Of a stretch of DNA of 42,606 nt, positions 1 through 8,337 are shown one piece after another. Source of the stretch: Oscillospiraceae bacterium (GTDB lineage: Bacteria; Bacillota; Clostridia; Oscillospirales; Ruminococcaceae); the NCBI GenBank assembly GCA_028689635.1, contig JAQVCU010000014.1, positions 1 to 42,606 on the forward strand. Direction: 5' to 3'. The notes below the pieces were generated by a model, which was not told the DNA's origin, searched no databases, and saw nothing but the letters and a program-made list of their open reading frames with translations. Position 1 is the first letter of the stretch; each line of letters opens with the position of its first letter. A program made the translations under genes and the position numbers.

Positions 1-1123
1 CCACCTGTCCCGCCCGGATGCGTTTCCACTCGTCCAGCCTCTCCCCCAGGGAAAGGCCGCTGTGCAAGATCGCCACCCGGGCGCCAAAGCGCGCCGTAAA
101 ATTCTCGATGGTCTGGGGCGTCAGAGAAATCTCCGGCACCAACACGATCACCTTTTTCCCGTCGGCCACCACGTCCTCGATCAGCCGGGTGTACACCTGG
201 GTCTTGCCGCTGCCGGTAACCCCGTACAGCAGGGCCGTCCTGGCTTTTTTCTCCCGATAGGCCGAAAGCAGGGCGCCGTAGGCGTCCAGCTGTTCGTCCC
301 GCAGGCAGATCGGCTCGGGCTTTGGCGCCGCTTCCGCTTTGATGGGGGTACGGAGCACCTCATGGTCAAAAAGCTCCACCACGCCGCGCTTTTCCAGGGT
401 TTTCAGCACCGCGGAAGTGACGCCGGTAAAATATTCTGTCTCCTTGATGGTTGCGGCGCCTACGGTGGAGAGGAATTCCGCCACCGCTTTCTGCTTCGGC
501 GTCAAGGCCGAAGCAGGCTCCTCTCCGGCGCTTTCCCGCAGGCGGGCCATCTGCACCGTTTCGTCGCCCACCCGGCGGCGGGCATATTCCTCCCGCGCCA
601 GCAGGCCCTTCCGGGCCATCTGCTCCAACAGCGGCGTATCCTGCGCAAGGCCCAAGGCCTGGCACAGCTGCCGCGCCGGGACCGCCTCGCCTTTTTCCAG
701 CAGATAGGCCACCACCTGCCGCTCCTGAGAAGGCAGCTCCTCCCCGCCCTGATCCCAGGAGGGGACAAGCCGGTAGGCAAAGGATACGTTGTAGCCGATG
801 CCGCCGGGCAAAATGGTCTTGACCGCCTCATAGTAGGTGCAAAAGCAGGCGGAGCGGAGATATCGCACCAATTCCAGCATCTCTCCGGCCAGCAGGGGTT
901 CCGGATCCAACAGGGCGGAGACCGGCTTGAGCCGCTGCACGTCCTCCCGGTCTTCTATGGCCAGCACAAGGCCCTGGCGGCGGCGGTTGCCGCCCCCAAA
1001 AGGCACCAGTACCCTGGCCCCCACCCGCACCTGACCGGCCTGGGCCGGCGGCACCGTATAGCTGTAGAGCTTGTCAAAGTGAAAAGCGGCCTTGTCGACC
1101 GCTACCGACGCTACCCGAAACAC
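1..1123 (-). CDS. priA: Primosomal protein N' (PriA) helicase, N-terminal part
   Basis: PriA is the superfamily 2 DNA helicase that restarts stalled replication forks. About 374 codons are present; the C-terminal helicase lobe and zinc-binding region lie beyond the left edge. The N-terminus reads VFRVASVAVDKAAF and continues with YTVPP, typical of the PriA 3'-DNA-binding domain. The helicase domain begins near residue 270, with Walker A GVTGSGKTQVY and then VLVPEISLTPQT. I chose the GTG at 1123 because no other start lies upstream in frame and a purine-rich AAGGAAGG lies 15 nt upstream of it. The gene is last in the visible yloC-remA-gmk-rpoZ-priA operon, 63 nt after rpoZ. The identity is certain; the start is less so. 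Confidence 0.93.
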   Translation of the reverse strand, partial: MFRVASVAVDKAAFHFDKLYSYTVPPAQAGQVRVGARVLVPFGGGNRRRQGLVLAIEDREDVQRLKPVSALLDPEPLLAGEMLELVRYLRSACFCTYYEAVKTILPGGIGYNVSFAYRLVPSWDQGGEELPSQERQVVAYLLEKGEAVPARQLCQALGLAQDTPLLEQMARKGLLAREEYARRRVGDETVQMARLRESAGEEPASALTPKQKAVAEFLSTVGAATIKETEYFTGVTSAVLKTLEKRGVVELFDHEVLRTPIKAEAAPKPEPICLRDEQLDAYGALLSAYREKKARTALLYGVTGSGKTQVYTRLIEDVVADGKKVIVLVPEISLTPQTIENFTARFGARVAILHSGLSLGERLDEWKRIRAGQV

Positions 1124-1186
1124 GGATCCGACAGACCACCTTCCTTTTGCGGCGCCGCTGCCCGGCCGGGCGGCGGCGCCGCGTCC

Positions 1187-1405
1187 TTACTGTTCCGTAT
1201 TCTGTCCGATGCCGCCCTCTTCCACAATGCGGTATTTTCCCGCGGCAAATTCCTCCACCGCAATTTTCACCGGCTTCTCAATGAGGATGATGTGGTTGTC
1301 TTCGGCATCCTGGGAGATCTGGCGGGCCCGTTTGGCCACCGCCACCACAAGGGAATAATAGCTTTCGCCTTTTTTAAGGATTTGCGTCATCGCTGGTCTG
1401 AGCAT
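1187..1405 (-). CDS. rpoZ: RNA polymerase omega subunit
   Basis: This 72-residue protein is the omega subunit, which helps assemble and stabilise core RNA polymerase. It begins [17 protein letters not shown], like Firmicutes omega proteins, and carries the conserved SLVVAVAKRARQI helix. The ATG at 1405 is preceded by GAGGTG at 7 nt, which favours it over the internal ATG at 1390. The start lies inside the 3' end of gmk (32-nt overlap), so the two are probably translationally coupled. The gmk-rpoZ-priA order is standard in Firmicutes. Confidence 0.95.
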   Translation of the reverse strand: MLRPAMTQILKKGESYYSLVVAVAKRARQISQDAEDNHIILIEKPVKIAVEEFAAGKYRIVEEGGIGQNTEQ

Positions 1406-2009
1406 CTTTCTGCACCTCGTCTATCAAATATTTCATTTCCTCTATGCTGCATTTGGAAGCGGCCACCACCGCCGCAAAATCGGCCATTGCCTCTTCCAAA
1501 TCGTCATTGACTACAATAAAATCATATCCGCGGGCCTTCTCCATCTCTCCCGCCGCGGCGGAAAGGCGGCGTTTCACCGTGGCCTCGTCCTCAGTCCCGC
1601 GCCCGGAAAGGCGTTTTTGAAGCACCGCGTAGGATGGCGGCATGATAAAGACCATCACCGCGCCGGGGCATTTTTCCTTTACCTTCATCGCCCCCTGCAC
1701 CTCGATCTCCAAGATCACATCCCGGCCGGCGGCCAGCGCCTGCTCCACTTTATCCCGGGGCGTGCCGTAATAGTTGCCCGCAAAGCAGGCATATTCCAAC
1801 ATCCCGTCGGCGTCGATCCTTTGGCGGAACTGTTCCTGGGTGAGAAAATGGTAATGGACGCCGTCCTCCTCCCCGGGCCGAGGGCCCCGGGTGGTGGCGG
1901 AAACGGACAATTCCACATCCCCGCGCTCTTCCACATACCGGCGCACAATGGTGCCTTTGCCCACGCCGGAAGGCCCGGAGCAGATGATGAGCTTGCCTTT
2001 TTTATTCAT
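1374..2009 (-). CDS. gmk: Guanylate kinase
   Basis: Guanylate kinase phosphorylates GMP to GDP with ATP. The protein has 211 residues, the usual length. The P-loop GPSGVGKGT is near residues 12-20, followed by the GMP-binding segment [19 protein letters not shown] and the lid region with Arg residues. The ATG at 2009 has a strong GAGGAGG site inside the end of remA and overlaps that gene by 8 nt. Start codons further upstream would extend the frame into remA and give a non-homologous basic sequence, so I rejected them. Confidence 0.97.
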   Translation of the reverse strand: MNKKGKLIICSGPSGVGKGTIVRRYVEERGDVELSVSATTRGPRPGEEDGVHYHFLTQEQFRQRIDADGMLEYACFAGNYYGTPRDKVEQALAAGRDVILEIEVQGAMKVKEKCPGAVMVFIMPPSYAVLQKRLSGRGTEDEATVKRRLSAAAGEMEKARGYDFIVVNDDLEEAMADFAAVVAASKCSIEEMKYLIDEVQKDAQTSDDANP

Positions 2010-2268
2010 CCTCTTCCAGTTCCTCCTCGTCGTCGTCATCCACCAGGCGGTTGGCCACCGTCTCCGGCTGCACCGCGGAAAGCACCACGTGGTCACTGTC
2101 GGTGATGATGACAGCGCGGGTACGCCGCCCGTAGGTCGCGTCGATGAGGGTACCCCGGTCCCTGGCGTCCTGGATGATCCTCTTGATGGGCGCCGATTCC
2201 GGGCTGACGATCGCCACCAGCCGGTTGGCCGACACCATGTTGCCAAATCCAATGTTGATCAGTTTCAT
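2002..2268 (-). CDS. remA: RemA family extracellular-matrix regulator (DUF370)
   Basis: This 88-residue protein starts [16 protein letters not shown] and contains [18 protein letters not shown] and the very conserved [15 protein letters not shown]. These are hallmarks of RemA, which in Bacillus subtilis is a DNA-binding activator of biofilm matrix genes. The C-terminus is an acidic run of Asp and Glu. The ATG at 2268 has a GGAG at 10 nt; a GTG at 2277 is also in frame but its spacing to that site is too short. In Clostridia remA sits between yloC and gmk, as here. Its target genes cannot be told from this window. Confidence 0.94.
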   Translation of the reverse strand: MKLINIGFGNMVSANRLVAIVSPESAPIKRIIQDARDRGTLIDATYGRRTRAVIITDSDHVVLSAVQPETVANRLVDDDDEEELEEDE

Positions 2269-2355
2269 AGCGTTCACGCTCCGTTCCGCCGCTGCGCCGG
2301 CCTTTTACGCCCCCGTGCCTGCGCAGGCTGTGCGCCGGGGGCTTTGATGCGGAAT

Positions 2356-3234
2356 TTATTCGATGTTTTGGATCTGCTCCCGGATCTTTTCGATCTCGCT
2401 TTTCAGATCCACCACCATGCGGGCGATCTCCAGGTTTTGCGCCTTAGAGCCGATGGTGTTGGTCTCCCGGTTGACCTCCTGGGTAAGGAAGTCCAGCTTG
2501 CGGCCCACCGGCTCGTCATGGGTCAGGATCTGCCGGTACTGCTCGATATGGCTCTTGAGGCGCACCGTCTCCTCGTCCACCGCTACGCGGTCGGCAAACA
2601 GGGCCGCTTCCGCCAAAATGCGCTGGTCGTCGATCTGGGTGCTGCTCAGCACCTCCGCCATTTTGGCGTAGAGCCGCGCGCGGTACTCATCCACTGTTTT
2701 GGGGGCCTCTTCTTCTATCCTTGCCACCGTATCGCCGATAAAATCCAGGCGGCTTTCAATATCCGCCTTCATTTTGGCGCCTTCCGTCTCCCGCATGGAA
2801 ACAAAGCGTTCCACAGCGGCAGCCGCCACTTTCTGCACCCCGCTCCAGATGGTCTCCTCGTCCTCCACGGCGCGGCGAACGGTGAACACATCCGGGAAAC
2901 GGGCCGCCACAGAGAGGGAAAGGTCGTCGATAAGGCCCAGCTCCTCTTTGACCCCGCGCAGGGCCTGCACGTATTCCCGGGCCAGCTCCCGGTTGACCTC
3001 CACCAGGGAATCGGCGCCCTCCACCCGTTGGATGGACACGTTCACTTCCACCTTTCCCCGGGAGATCCTGCCCTGCAGGAAGGATTTCATCTTCTCTTCC
3101 AGATATCCGTATGCCCTGGGCACCCGGGCGGAAAACTCATAATACCGGTGGTTGACCGATTTGATCTCCACCAGGATGTCGCGCCCGTCGATCAGCTCCT
3201 GTGCTCTGCCATAGCCGGTCATGCTTTTGATCAT
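2356..3234 (-). CDS. YicC/YloC family endoribonuclease
   Basis: The protein has 292 residues and starts MIKSMTGYGRA, the family signature. It ends with the DUF1732 motif containing FLTQEVNRETNTIGSKA and a coiled-coil-like tail rich in Glu and Ile. E. coli YicC and B. subtilis YloC are reported endoribonucleases; the exact substrate here is unknown. The ATG at 3234 has GGAAGGGGG at about 10 nt; a longer frame starting at 3264 lacks a site. It is the first gene of the operon that continues through remA, gmk, rpoZ and priA. Confidence 0.94.
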   Translation of the reverse strand: MIKSMTGYGRAQELIDGRDILVEIKSVNHRYYEFSARVPRAYGYLEEKMKSFLQGRISRGKVEVNVSIQRVEGADSLVEVNRELAREYVQALRGVKEELGLIDDLSLSVAARFPDVFTVRRAVEDEETIWSGVQKVAAAAVERFVSMRETEGAKMKADIESRLDFIGDTVARIEEEAPKTVDEYRARLYAKMAEVLSSTQIDDQRILAEAALFADRVAVDEETVRLKSHIEQYRQILTHDEPVGRKLDFLTQEVNRETNTIGSKAQNLEIARMVVDLKSEIEKIREQIQNIE

Positions 3235-3288
3235 GCCGGGAATTCCCCCTTCCGCTGTCTGCAAGGCGGCTGCAAGCCGCGTTTTTGC

Positions 3289-3308
3289 CTATTAACCTAA
3301 GTTAATAG
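3289..3308. promoter_or_regulatory. Perfect 8-bp inverted repeat at the yloC start site
   Basis: CTATTAAC and GTTAATAG are exact inverted repeats separated by CTAA. The element begins at the end of the predicted -10 and covers the expected transcription start, a common operator position. No regulator can be named from the sequence. Confidence 0.5.
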
Positions 3309-3335
3309 TTTACTATTTTTTTGCCTTTAATGCAA
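3307..3335 (-). promoter_or_regulatory. Putative sigma-A promoter of the yloC-remA-gmk operon
   Basis: Reading the minus strand, TTGCAT (3330-3335) and TAAACT (3307-3312) are separated by 17 nt. It is the best match upstream of yloC. The -10 is only 4 of 6, so confidence is moderate. Confidence 0.5.
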
Positions 3336-3431
3336 CTGTTCCCGGGGAAAAACTCTCCTGTTCTCGCTTTTTCTTCCAAAATCTTCTCCTTGCGCCCGCG
3401 CACGGCGGCAGGCTGTTTTCCTCCCGCCCTT

Positions 3432-3468
3432 CAAAAACAAAAATGGCCCGGATCAGCTCCGGGCCATT
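3432..3468 (-). terminator. Intrinsic terminator of the transcarboxylase operon
   Basis: On the minus strand an 11-bp perfect stem (AATGGCCCGGA with its complement, 5-nt loop) is followed by TTTTTGTTTTT. It lies 13 nt past the stop of the last gene of the operon, so it separates that operon from yloC. Confidence 0.9.
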
Positions 3469-3481
3469 GGCAAGGCAACGC

Positions 3482-4882
3482 TTACAGGGGATGCACCATA
3501 TTTTCTTTGTCCAGATGCTCGCCGTCCACGCCGTATTTCTTCTGGGCACGTTTCTCGAAGAATTTGGGGGCGATCTGCGGGAACTGGGCGTAGGTGAGGA
3601 TGTCCTCTTCCTGTTCCACATATTTGGCGGGCACTTCGGCCTTGAGCTTCTCCAGCTCCGGCTCCAGCAGATCCGCGGGGCGGCAGTCGATGGGGGTATC
3701 GTCGCCGATGATCTTCTTGCGGAAAGCAGGGTCGATGGGGGCCGGGGTCTTGCCGTACTCCCCGCGCACCAGGCCCTTAAACTCCTTGGTGACCATCTTG
3801 TAGCGCTCGCCCATGACGACGTTGAACACCGCCTGGGTGCCGACGATCTGGGAAGTGGGGGTGACCAGGGGCGGATATCCGGAATCGCGGCGGACGTTGG
3901 GGATCTCCTGGAGCACGTCGTCCAGCATTTCGGATTTTCCGGCCTGTTTCAGCTGGGAAACCAGGTTGGAGAGCATGCCGCCCGGCACCTGATACAGCAG
4001 GGTGTTGGCGTCCACGCCCAACAGCTTCGGATTGAGCAGGCCGTTTTCCAGGTACTTGTCGCGAAGCTTCGCGCAGTATTCCCGCACCACATTGAGCTTT
4101 TTCAGATCCAGCCCGGTATCGAACTCGGTACCGGCAAAAGCGGCGACCATGGATTCGGTGGCCGGATGGCTGGTGCCCAGGGCCAGGGGGGACATGGCGG
4201 TGTCGATGATATCCACACCGGCCTCGGCGGCCTTCAGCATCGCCATGGAGGCAAGGCCGGAGGTGTAGTGAGAGTGCAGCTGCACCGGGATCTTGATGGT
4301 CTCTTTCAGGGCCTTGACCAGATCGTAGGTGCTGTAAGGGGTCAGCAGGCCGGCCATATCCTTAATGCAGATGGAGTGGGCGCCCATCTCCTCCAGGGTC
4401 TTGGCGTATTTGGCAAAATACTCCAGATCGTGGACAGGGCTGAGGGTATAGGAGATGCAGGCCTGTACATGGGCCTTCTCCTTAATGGCCGCGTCGATGG
4501 CGGTCTTCAGGTTGCGGGGATCGTTGAGGGCGTCAAAAATACGCATGATGTCGATGCCGTTGGCAACGGTCTTCTGGACAAAATATTCCACAACGTCATC
4601 GGCATAGTGGCGGTAGCCCAGCATATTCTGGCCGCGGAACAGCATCTGAAGCTTGGTGTTGGGCATGGCCGCCCGGATGGTGCGCAGCCTCTCCCAGGGG
4701 TCCTCATCCAAAAAGCGGATGCAGGAATCGAAAGTGGCGCCGCCCCACACCTCAGCGGAGTAGTAGCCGATCTCGTCCAGGGCTTTGAGCATGGGTTTCA
4801 TCTCGTCCATGCTCATTCTCGTGGCGATCAGGGACTGGTGGGCGTCACGGAGAATCGTCTCGGTAATGTTTATTTTAGCCAT
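3482..4882 (-). CDS. Oxaloacetate/pyruvate carboxyltransferase subunit (OadA, PycB or transcarboxylase 5S type)
   Basis: This 466-residue TIM-barrel carboxyltransferase moves carboxyl groups between biotin and pyruvate/oxaloacetate. It begins MAKINITETILRDAHQS, with the metal-binding Asp in RDAHQS; later come the IKDMAGLLTP segment, where family members carry a carbamylated Lys, and HSHYTSG with two metal-binding His. The length covers the barrel and conserved C-terminal region but not a fused biotin domain, which is encoded by the next gene upstream. I chose the ATG at 4882 because it has AAAGGAG at 8 nt and matches family N-termini. It could serve oxaloacetate decarboxylase, two-subunit pyruvate carboxylase or transcarboxylase; the neighbouring acyl-CoA carboxyltransferase favours the last. 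Confidence 0.92.
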   Translation of the reverse strand: MAKINITETILRDAHQSLIATRMSMDEMKPMLKALDEIGYYSAEVWGGATFDSCIRFLDEDPWERLRTIRAAMPNTKLQMLFRGQNMLGYRHYADDVVEYFVQKTVANGIDIMRIFDALNDPRNLKTAIDAAIKEKAHVQACISYTLSPVHDLEYFAKYAKTLEEMGAHSICIKDMAGLLTPYSTYDLVKALKETIKIPVQLHSHYTSGLASMAMLKAAEAGVDIIDTAMSPLALGTSHPATESMVAAFAGTEFDTGLDLKKLNVVREYCAKLRDKYLENGLLNPKLLGVDANTLLYQVPGGMLSNLVSQLKQAGKSEMLDDVLQEIPNVRRDSGYPPLVTPTSQIVGTQAVFNVVMGERYKMVTKEFKGLVRGEYGKTPAPIDPAFRKKIIGDDTPIDCRPADLLEPELEKLKAEVPAKYVEQEEDILTYAQFPQIAPKFFEKRAQKKYGVDGEHLDKENMVHPL

Positions 4883-4944
4883 ATCAGGCACTCCTTTCCC
4901 GTCTTGCCGCGGCCCCAAAGGCCCGGCAAAGCGAAGCGTCAAAC

Positions 4945-5340
4945 TTATTCCAGGGTGATCAGCAGGTCATTGGAGTTGACAGTATCGCCCTTCTTCACGT
5001 TGACGGAAGCAACTTTACCATCGGAGGGAGCCATGATGTCGTTTTCCATCTTCATGGCTTCCAGAACGACCAGAACGTCGCCCTTCTTCACCGCCTGGCC
5101 CACGGATACCTTCACATCAAAGATATTGCCGGGCATGGGGGCGTTGACAGAGACAGAACCCGCGGAGGCCGGGGCCGCAGCAGGGGCCGGGGCAGCGGCA
5201 GGAGCGGGAGCAGGAGCAGCCGCAGCGGCAGGGTCCGGGGCGGCGGCAGGCACAGCAGCGGGCATGGTGGCGTCGGCGCCCAGCTCCTCAACCGCTACAT
5301 CATAAGACTGGCCATTGACGATTATATTGAACTTTTTCAT
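4945..5340 (-). CDS. Biotin carboxyl carrier protein (1.3S / gamma type)
   Basis: The protein has 131 residues. An N-terminal segment MKKFNIIVNGQSYDV resembles the 1.3S subunit of propionibacterial transcarboxylase. Residues about 24-60 form a long Ala-Pro linker, and residues 62-131 form a biotinyl domain with EAMKMEN, where Lys97 is the expected biotinylation site. It starts with GGAGG at 8 nt and lies 62 nt before the 5S-like gene and 48 nt after the acyl-CoA carboxyltransferase gene. It shuttles carboxybiotin between the two catalytic subunits. The low-complexity Ala-Pro linker is normal for the family. Confidence 0.93.
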   Translation of the reverse strand: MKKFNIIVNGQSYDVAVEELGADATMPAAVPAAAPDPAAAAAPAPAPAAAPAPAAAPASAGSVSVNAPMPGNIFDVKVSVGQAVKKGDVLVVLEAMKMENDIMAPSDGKVASVNVKKGDTVNSNDLLITLE

Positions 5341-5388
5341 AATGAAACCTCCATAATTCCTAAATTTGGAAAGCTGTAATCAAACGGA

Positions 5389-6789
5389 TCAAAGGGGCAG
5401 GTTGGAATGCTTTTTGGGCAGCTTGGATACCCGCTTGCCAGAGAGCATGTCCAGGGTGGTGATCAGCATATCGCGGGTGGTGGCCGGATCGATCACATCG
5501 TCCACATAGCCCAGGCCCGCGGCGGCAAAGGGGCTGCACTCGGTGTTTTTATATTCTTCCACAACAGCCTCGCGGCTCTTCTCCGCAGAGATCTTGTCAG
5601 AGCACAGCAGCTCTACGGCAGTCTCGGGAGCCAGGGTGGAGATCACAGCGCCGGGCCACGCCAGGGTGACGTCGGCGGCGGCGTTTTTGCCCGCCAGGGC
5701 GATGTAGGCAGGGCCATAGGCTTCGCCGGTGATCACGGTGACCTTGGGCGTGGTGGCCTCTGCATAAACATGGGCCAGGCGCGCGCTGTTGCGGATGCTG
5801 CCCGCCGCTTCGCCGTCCGCCATAAATCCGGAGGCGTTGAGCAGGGTGACCACGGGGATGTGATAGGCGTCGCAGACGCTGACCAGCTTCGCGATCTTAT
5901 CGCAGGCGTTTTTGCAGATCTCCCCACCGCAGGTAGCAACGATGCCGCAGGGCACGCCGCCCAGGGTAGCCAGGGCGGTAAAGGCCTTTTTGCCAAAGCC
6001 CTTCTGCAGCTCCACCACGCTGTCCGCGTCGGCGATGGCCGCAACGTTTTTCGCGGCGTCATAATCGGCGATGCAGGTGCTCAAAGCACCGCCAGCCTCG
6101 GAACAATCAAAAATAGGAGGGGCGGCCAGGTTGTTCTGCGGCAGCATGGAGACGATCTTTCTCGCCTCGGCCACAGCGGCTTTATCGTCTGCGGCAAGGA
6201 CATGTACCATCCCGGCCTTCTCGGCGGCAGCGGCGGTGGAAACGCCCTCGGCGCCCTTTGCTTTGGCGAGAGAGGGGGCGGTCATAAAGAACTGTGCTTC
6301 CTCGCTCATCACCACAAAATCGGCGCTGACGGCGGCCATGGAAGCGGAACCGGCGCAGGTGCCGGCAATAACAGAGATCTGAGGTACGACGCCGGAGAGG
6401 TTGTTCATTTCCAGCAGCATCTGGCTGTAAGCGGCCAGGGTCTCCGCCCCTTCCTTGATGCGGCCGCCGTTGGAATCATAGATCCCAACCACAGGCGCCC
6501 CGGTCTTCATGGCCAGGTCGTAGATCTTGTGGACTTTCGCCGCGTGGAGCTTGCCCACCGCGCCGCTGTCCTCTGTGATATCCTGGGCAAACGCGAAGAC
6601 GGTGACGCCTTCCACCGAGCCGTAGCCCGTCAGCACACCGGCGTTTTCCCCATTGGCTTTTGCAAAGGCGTCCAGCTCCACAAAGGTGTCGGGGTCGAAC
6701 AGCTGGTTCAACCTCTCTCTTGCGGCAGTTTGCTTGACGGCCTTTTCGCGAGCCTCCGCCAGAGCGTTCATTTTGCAATCTGCACTCAT
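5389..6789 (-). CDS. Acyl-CoA carboxyltransferase (transcarboxylase 12S / methylmalonyl-CoA decarboxylase alpha type)
   Basis: This 466-residue protein belongs to the PF01039 carboxyltransferase family, which moves carboxyl groups between biotin and acyl-CoA (propionyl-, methylmalonyl-, glutaconyl- or acetyl-CoA). Both crotonase-like halves are visible: the N half has FAQDITEDSGAVGKLHAAKV and DSNGGRIKEGA, the C half has LNASGFMADGEAAGSIRNSA and the GEAYGPAYIA glycine-rich stretch. At 466 residues it is somewhat shorter than the usual 500-520. The ATG at 6789 has GGAGG at about 8 nt. It is the first gene of the three-gene operon, behind a strong promoter and a leader of about 175 nt. The acyl-CoA substrate cannot be fixed from sequence by eye. 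Confidence 0.9.
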   Translation of the reverse strand: MSADCKMNALAEAREKAVKQTAARERLNQLFDPDTFVELDAFAKANGENAGVLTGYGSVEGVTVFAFAQDITEDSGAVGKLHAAKVHKIYDLAMKTGAPVVGIYDSNGGRIKEGAETLAAYSQMLLEMNNLSGVVPQISVIAGTCAGSASMAAVSADFVVMSEEAQFFMTAPSLAKAKGAEGVSTAAAAEKAGMVHVLAADDKAAVAEARKIVSMLPQNNLAAPPIFDCSEAGGALSTCIADYDAAKNVAAIADADSVVELQKGFGKKAFTALATLGGVPCGIVATCGGEICKNACDKIAKLVSVCDAYHIPVVTLLNASGFMADGEAAGSIRNSARLAHVYAEATTPKVTVITGEAYGPAYIALAGKNAAADVTLAWPGAVISTLAPETAVELLCSDKISAEKSREAVVEEYKNTECSPFAAAGLGYVDDVIDPATTRDMLITTLDMLSGKRVSKLPKKHSNLPL

Positions 6790-6971
6790 TGTTGTTCCTC
6801 CATTTCCCAATCTGATGGTATTCGTTCTATCAAAACGATTTTGACCCAGGCATGTTCCGGGACAAAAGCCCGAAGCTTCCAGAGGACTTTTTGCGGGATT
6901 CCCAGCCTTCCAAAGCCGTTGGAATCATCGGCCGGGAGACCAAATCCTGAAAAAAATCGTAATCAAGCTTT

Positions 6972-7000
6972 ATTATAACCCATCGTTCTTTTATTGACAA
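6972..7000 (-). promoter_or_regulatory. Strong sigma-A promoter of the transcarboxylase operon
   Basis: On the minus strand TTGTCA (6995-7000) and a perfect TATAAT (6972-6977) are separated by 17 nt. Transcription would begin near 6965, leaving a leader of about 175 nt before the first ATG at 6789. I recognise no known riboswitch in the leader, though TTCC/GGAA complementary blocks allow hairpins. The intergenic region 6790-7256 otherwise holds only the divergent promoter at 7161. Confidence 0.85.
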
Positions 7001-7160
7001 GCTGTTTTCCCCCTTTTCTTTCGCAAAAAAGCAATTATTTCCGCCCGGTTTTCCTGCGCCCGCCCCCGCCGCAGCCCCCTTTTCCCCCATCCTTTTTTCC
7101 CGCTGCGGCGGCAGCGTTTAGATCGGCTCGATCCGCCCCGCAAAATCCATAAAATTTTTC

Positions 7161-7189
7161 TTGCAACGGCGGGGAATATCGTCTATAAT
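7161..7189 (+). promoter_or_regulatory. Sigma-A promoter of the TIM-barrel isomerase gene
   Basis: TTGCAA and TATAAT with a 17-nt spacer lie 68 nt upstream of the ATG at 7257. Confidence 0.85.
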
Positions 7190-7256
7190 GATGTCAGAAT
7201 CTTATGAAAACGTTATCATTTTCTGCGAACATAAAAAATTTAAGGAGGAACCACTG

Positions 7257-8102
7257 ATGAAAGTAGGCATCCAGCTCTTTTCTGTCAAGGAACACCTGAA
7301 AGCGGATCCTGTTGGCACGCTGAAAAAGGTATCGGATCTCGGGTACAAATACATCGAGACCTTTGGGCATCCGCAAAAGGGGGACGAATCCACCTTCGGC
7401 CTGGGGCTTTCCCGCAAGGAGGCAAAATCCCTTTTAAACAGCCTGGGGCTCACGGTGGTGGGCGCCCATTTCTATCCCCTGCTGCCTGAATGTCTGGAGG
7501 AATACTGCGACTATTACGCCGATCTTGGCGTGCCGCAGGTGGGCTGCGGCGGCACCTGGGAAGCGGATATCGCCGAAAAAGCGCCCCTGCTCAACGAAGC
7601 GGGGCGGATCGCCAAAAAGCACGGCCTGCGCTATTATTACCACAACCATTACCAGGAGTACTGCACCGTAAATGGGGAGTACATCCTGCATCAGTTTGCC
7701 CGGGACACCGACCCGGAACTGGTCTATTTTGAATTGGACAGCTTCTGGGCTGCCCGCGGCGGCATGGATCCGGTAAAGGAAATGGAGTTTTTGAAGGGCC
7801 GCCTGATCCTTCTGCATCAGAAGGATTTTGGCAAAAACGCCAGCCAGCCCCTCAATGTCTTTGAGCTGCTGGATCGCGGCTCCCCCGTCACCTCCGAGAT
7901 CTATCAGGCCAACCGCCCCACAGATACCTTCGCCGAGGTGGGCACCGGTATCCTGCCCATCCAGACCTACATCGATAAGGGCAACGAGGTCGGGGTCTCC
8001 CACATCCTTCTGGAACAGGATAAGACCGCCATGAATGAGATCGACTCCATCCGCCTTAGCATGGAGGCCTTCCGCAAATTCCACGGCGTGGAATGGGACT
8101 GA
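7257..8102 (+). CDS. Sugar phosphate isomerase/epimerase family protein (xylose isomerase-like TIM barrel)
   Basis: The 281-residue protein is an AP-endonuclease-2/xylose-isomerase-like TIM barrel. It begins MKVGIQLFSVKEHLKADP, the usual N-terminus of this family. Likely metal-site segments are GAHFYP, YYHNHYQE, ELDSFW, LLHQKDFG and AEVGTG, all at the expected strand ends. Members include inosose dehydratases, sugar epimerases and keto-sugar isomerases; the substrate cannot be told here. The ATG at 7257 has AAGGAGG at 8 nt; the upstream start at 7161 falls in the promoter. The gene is monocistronic between its own promoter and a perfect terminator. Confidence 0.9.
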   Translation: MKVGIQLFSVKEHLKADPVGTLKKVSDLGYKYIETFGHPQKGDESTFGLGLSRKEAKSLLNSLGLTVVGAHFYPLLPECLEEYCDYYADLGVPQVGCGGTWEADIAEKAPLLNEAGRIAKKHGLRYYYHNHYQEYCTVNGEYILHQFARDTDPELVYFELDSFWAARGGMDPVKEMEFLKGRLILLHQKDFGKNASQPLNVFELLDRGSPVTSEIYQANRPTDTFAEVGTGILPIQTYIDKGNEVGVSHILLEQDKTAMNEIDSIRLSMEAFRKFHGVEWD

Positions 8103-8119
8103 TCCCATTCCGGCGCAGA

Positions 8120-8163
8120 GCATAAAAAAGGGAAGCGCCACAGGGCGCTTCCCTTTTTTATGC
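8120..8163. terminator. Bidirectional intrinsic terminator
   Basis: A perfect 20-bp inverted repeat, including flanking A6 and T6 tracts, surrounds a 4-nt loop. It terminates the plus-strand isomerase gene (stop at 8102) and can also terminate the long minus-strand operon ending at 8338. The 174 nt between it and 8338 hold no recognisable gene. Confidence 0.93.
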
Positions 8164-8337
8164 ATATTACCGGCGGGTGCGGCCCTTTCTGAAGGCGGCC
8201 CAGGCCCCCGGCGTCAAACAGATCCGCCAGAGCTTTGACATACCCGTTATAGAGGAGCCCGGCGATGTCCCCCCATGGAAACCGATCAAAAGCGGATCGC
8301 CGCCAAAATCCGCTTGGTCGGCTCCTCCGGCGCGCGG

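Noticed and set aside
62-1510. Long plus-strand open frame of 482 codons opposite priA and rpoZ
   Set aside because: It is the antisense shadow of priA, rpoZ and gmk in GC-rich DNA; it is rich in Arg, His, Gly and Pro with no recognisable domain or ribosome site.
3443-5305. 620-codon plus-strand open frame opposite the carboxyltransferase and biotin carrier genes
   Set aside because: It mirrors the real minus-strand genes, is full of His, Gly and Ala repeats, and lacks a promoter and a ribosome site.
6830-7090. 86-codon minus-strand open frame in front of the acyl-CoA carboxyltransferase gene
   Set aside because: It spans the promoter and leader, has no ribosome site and no conserved sequence.
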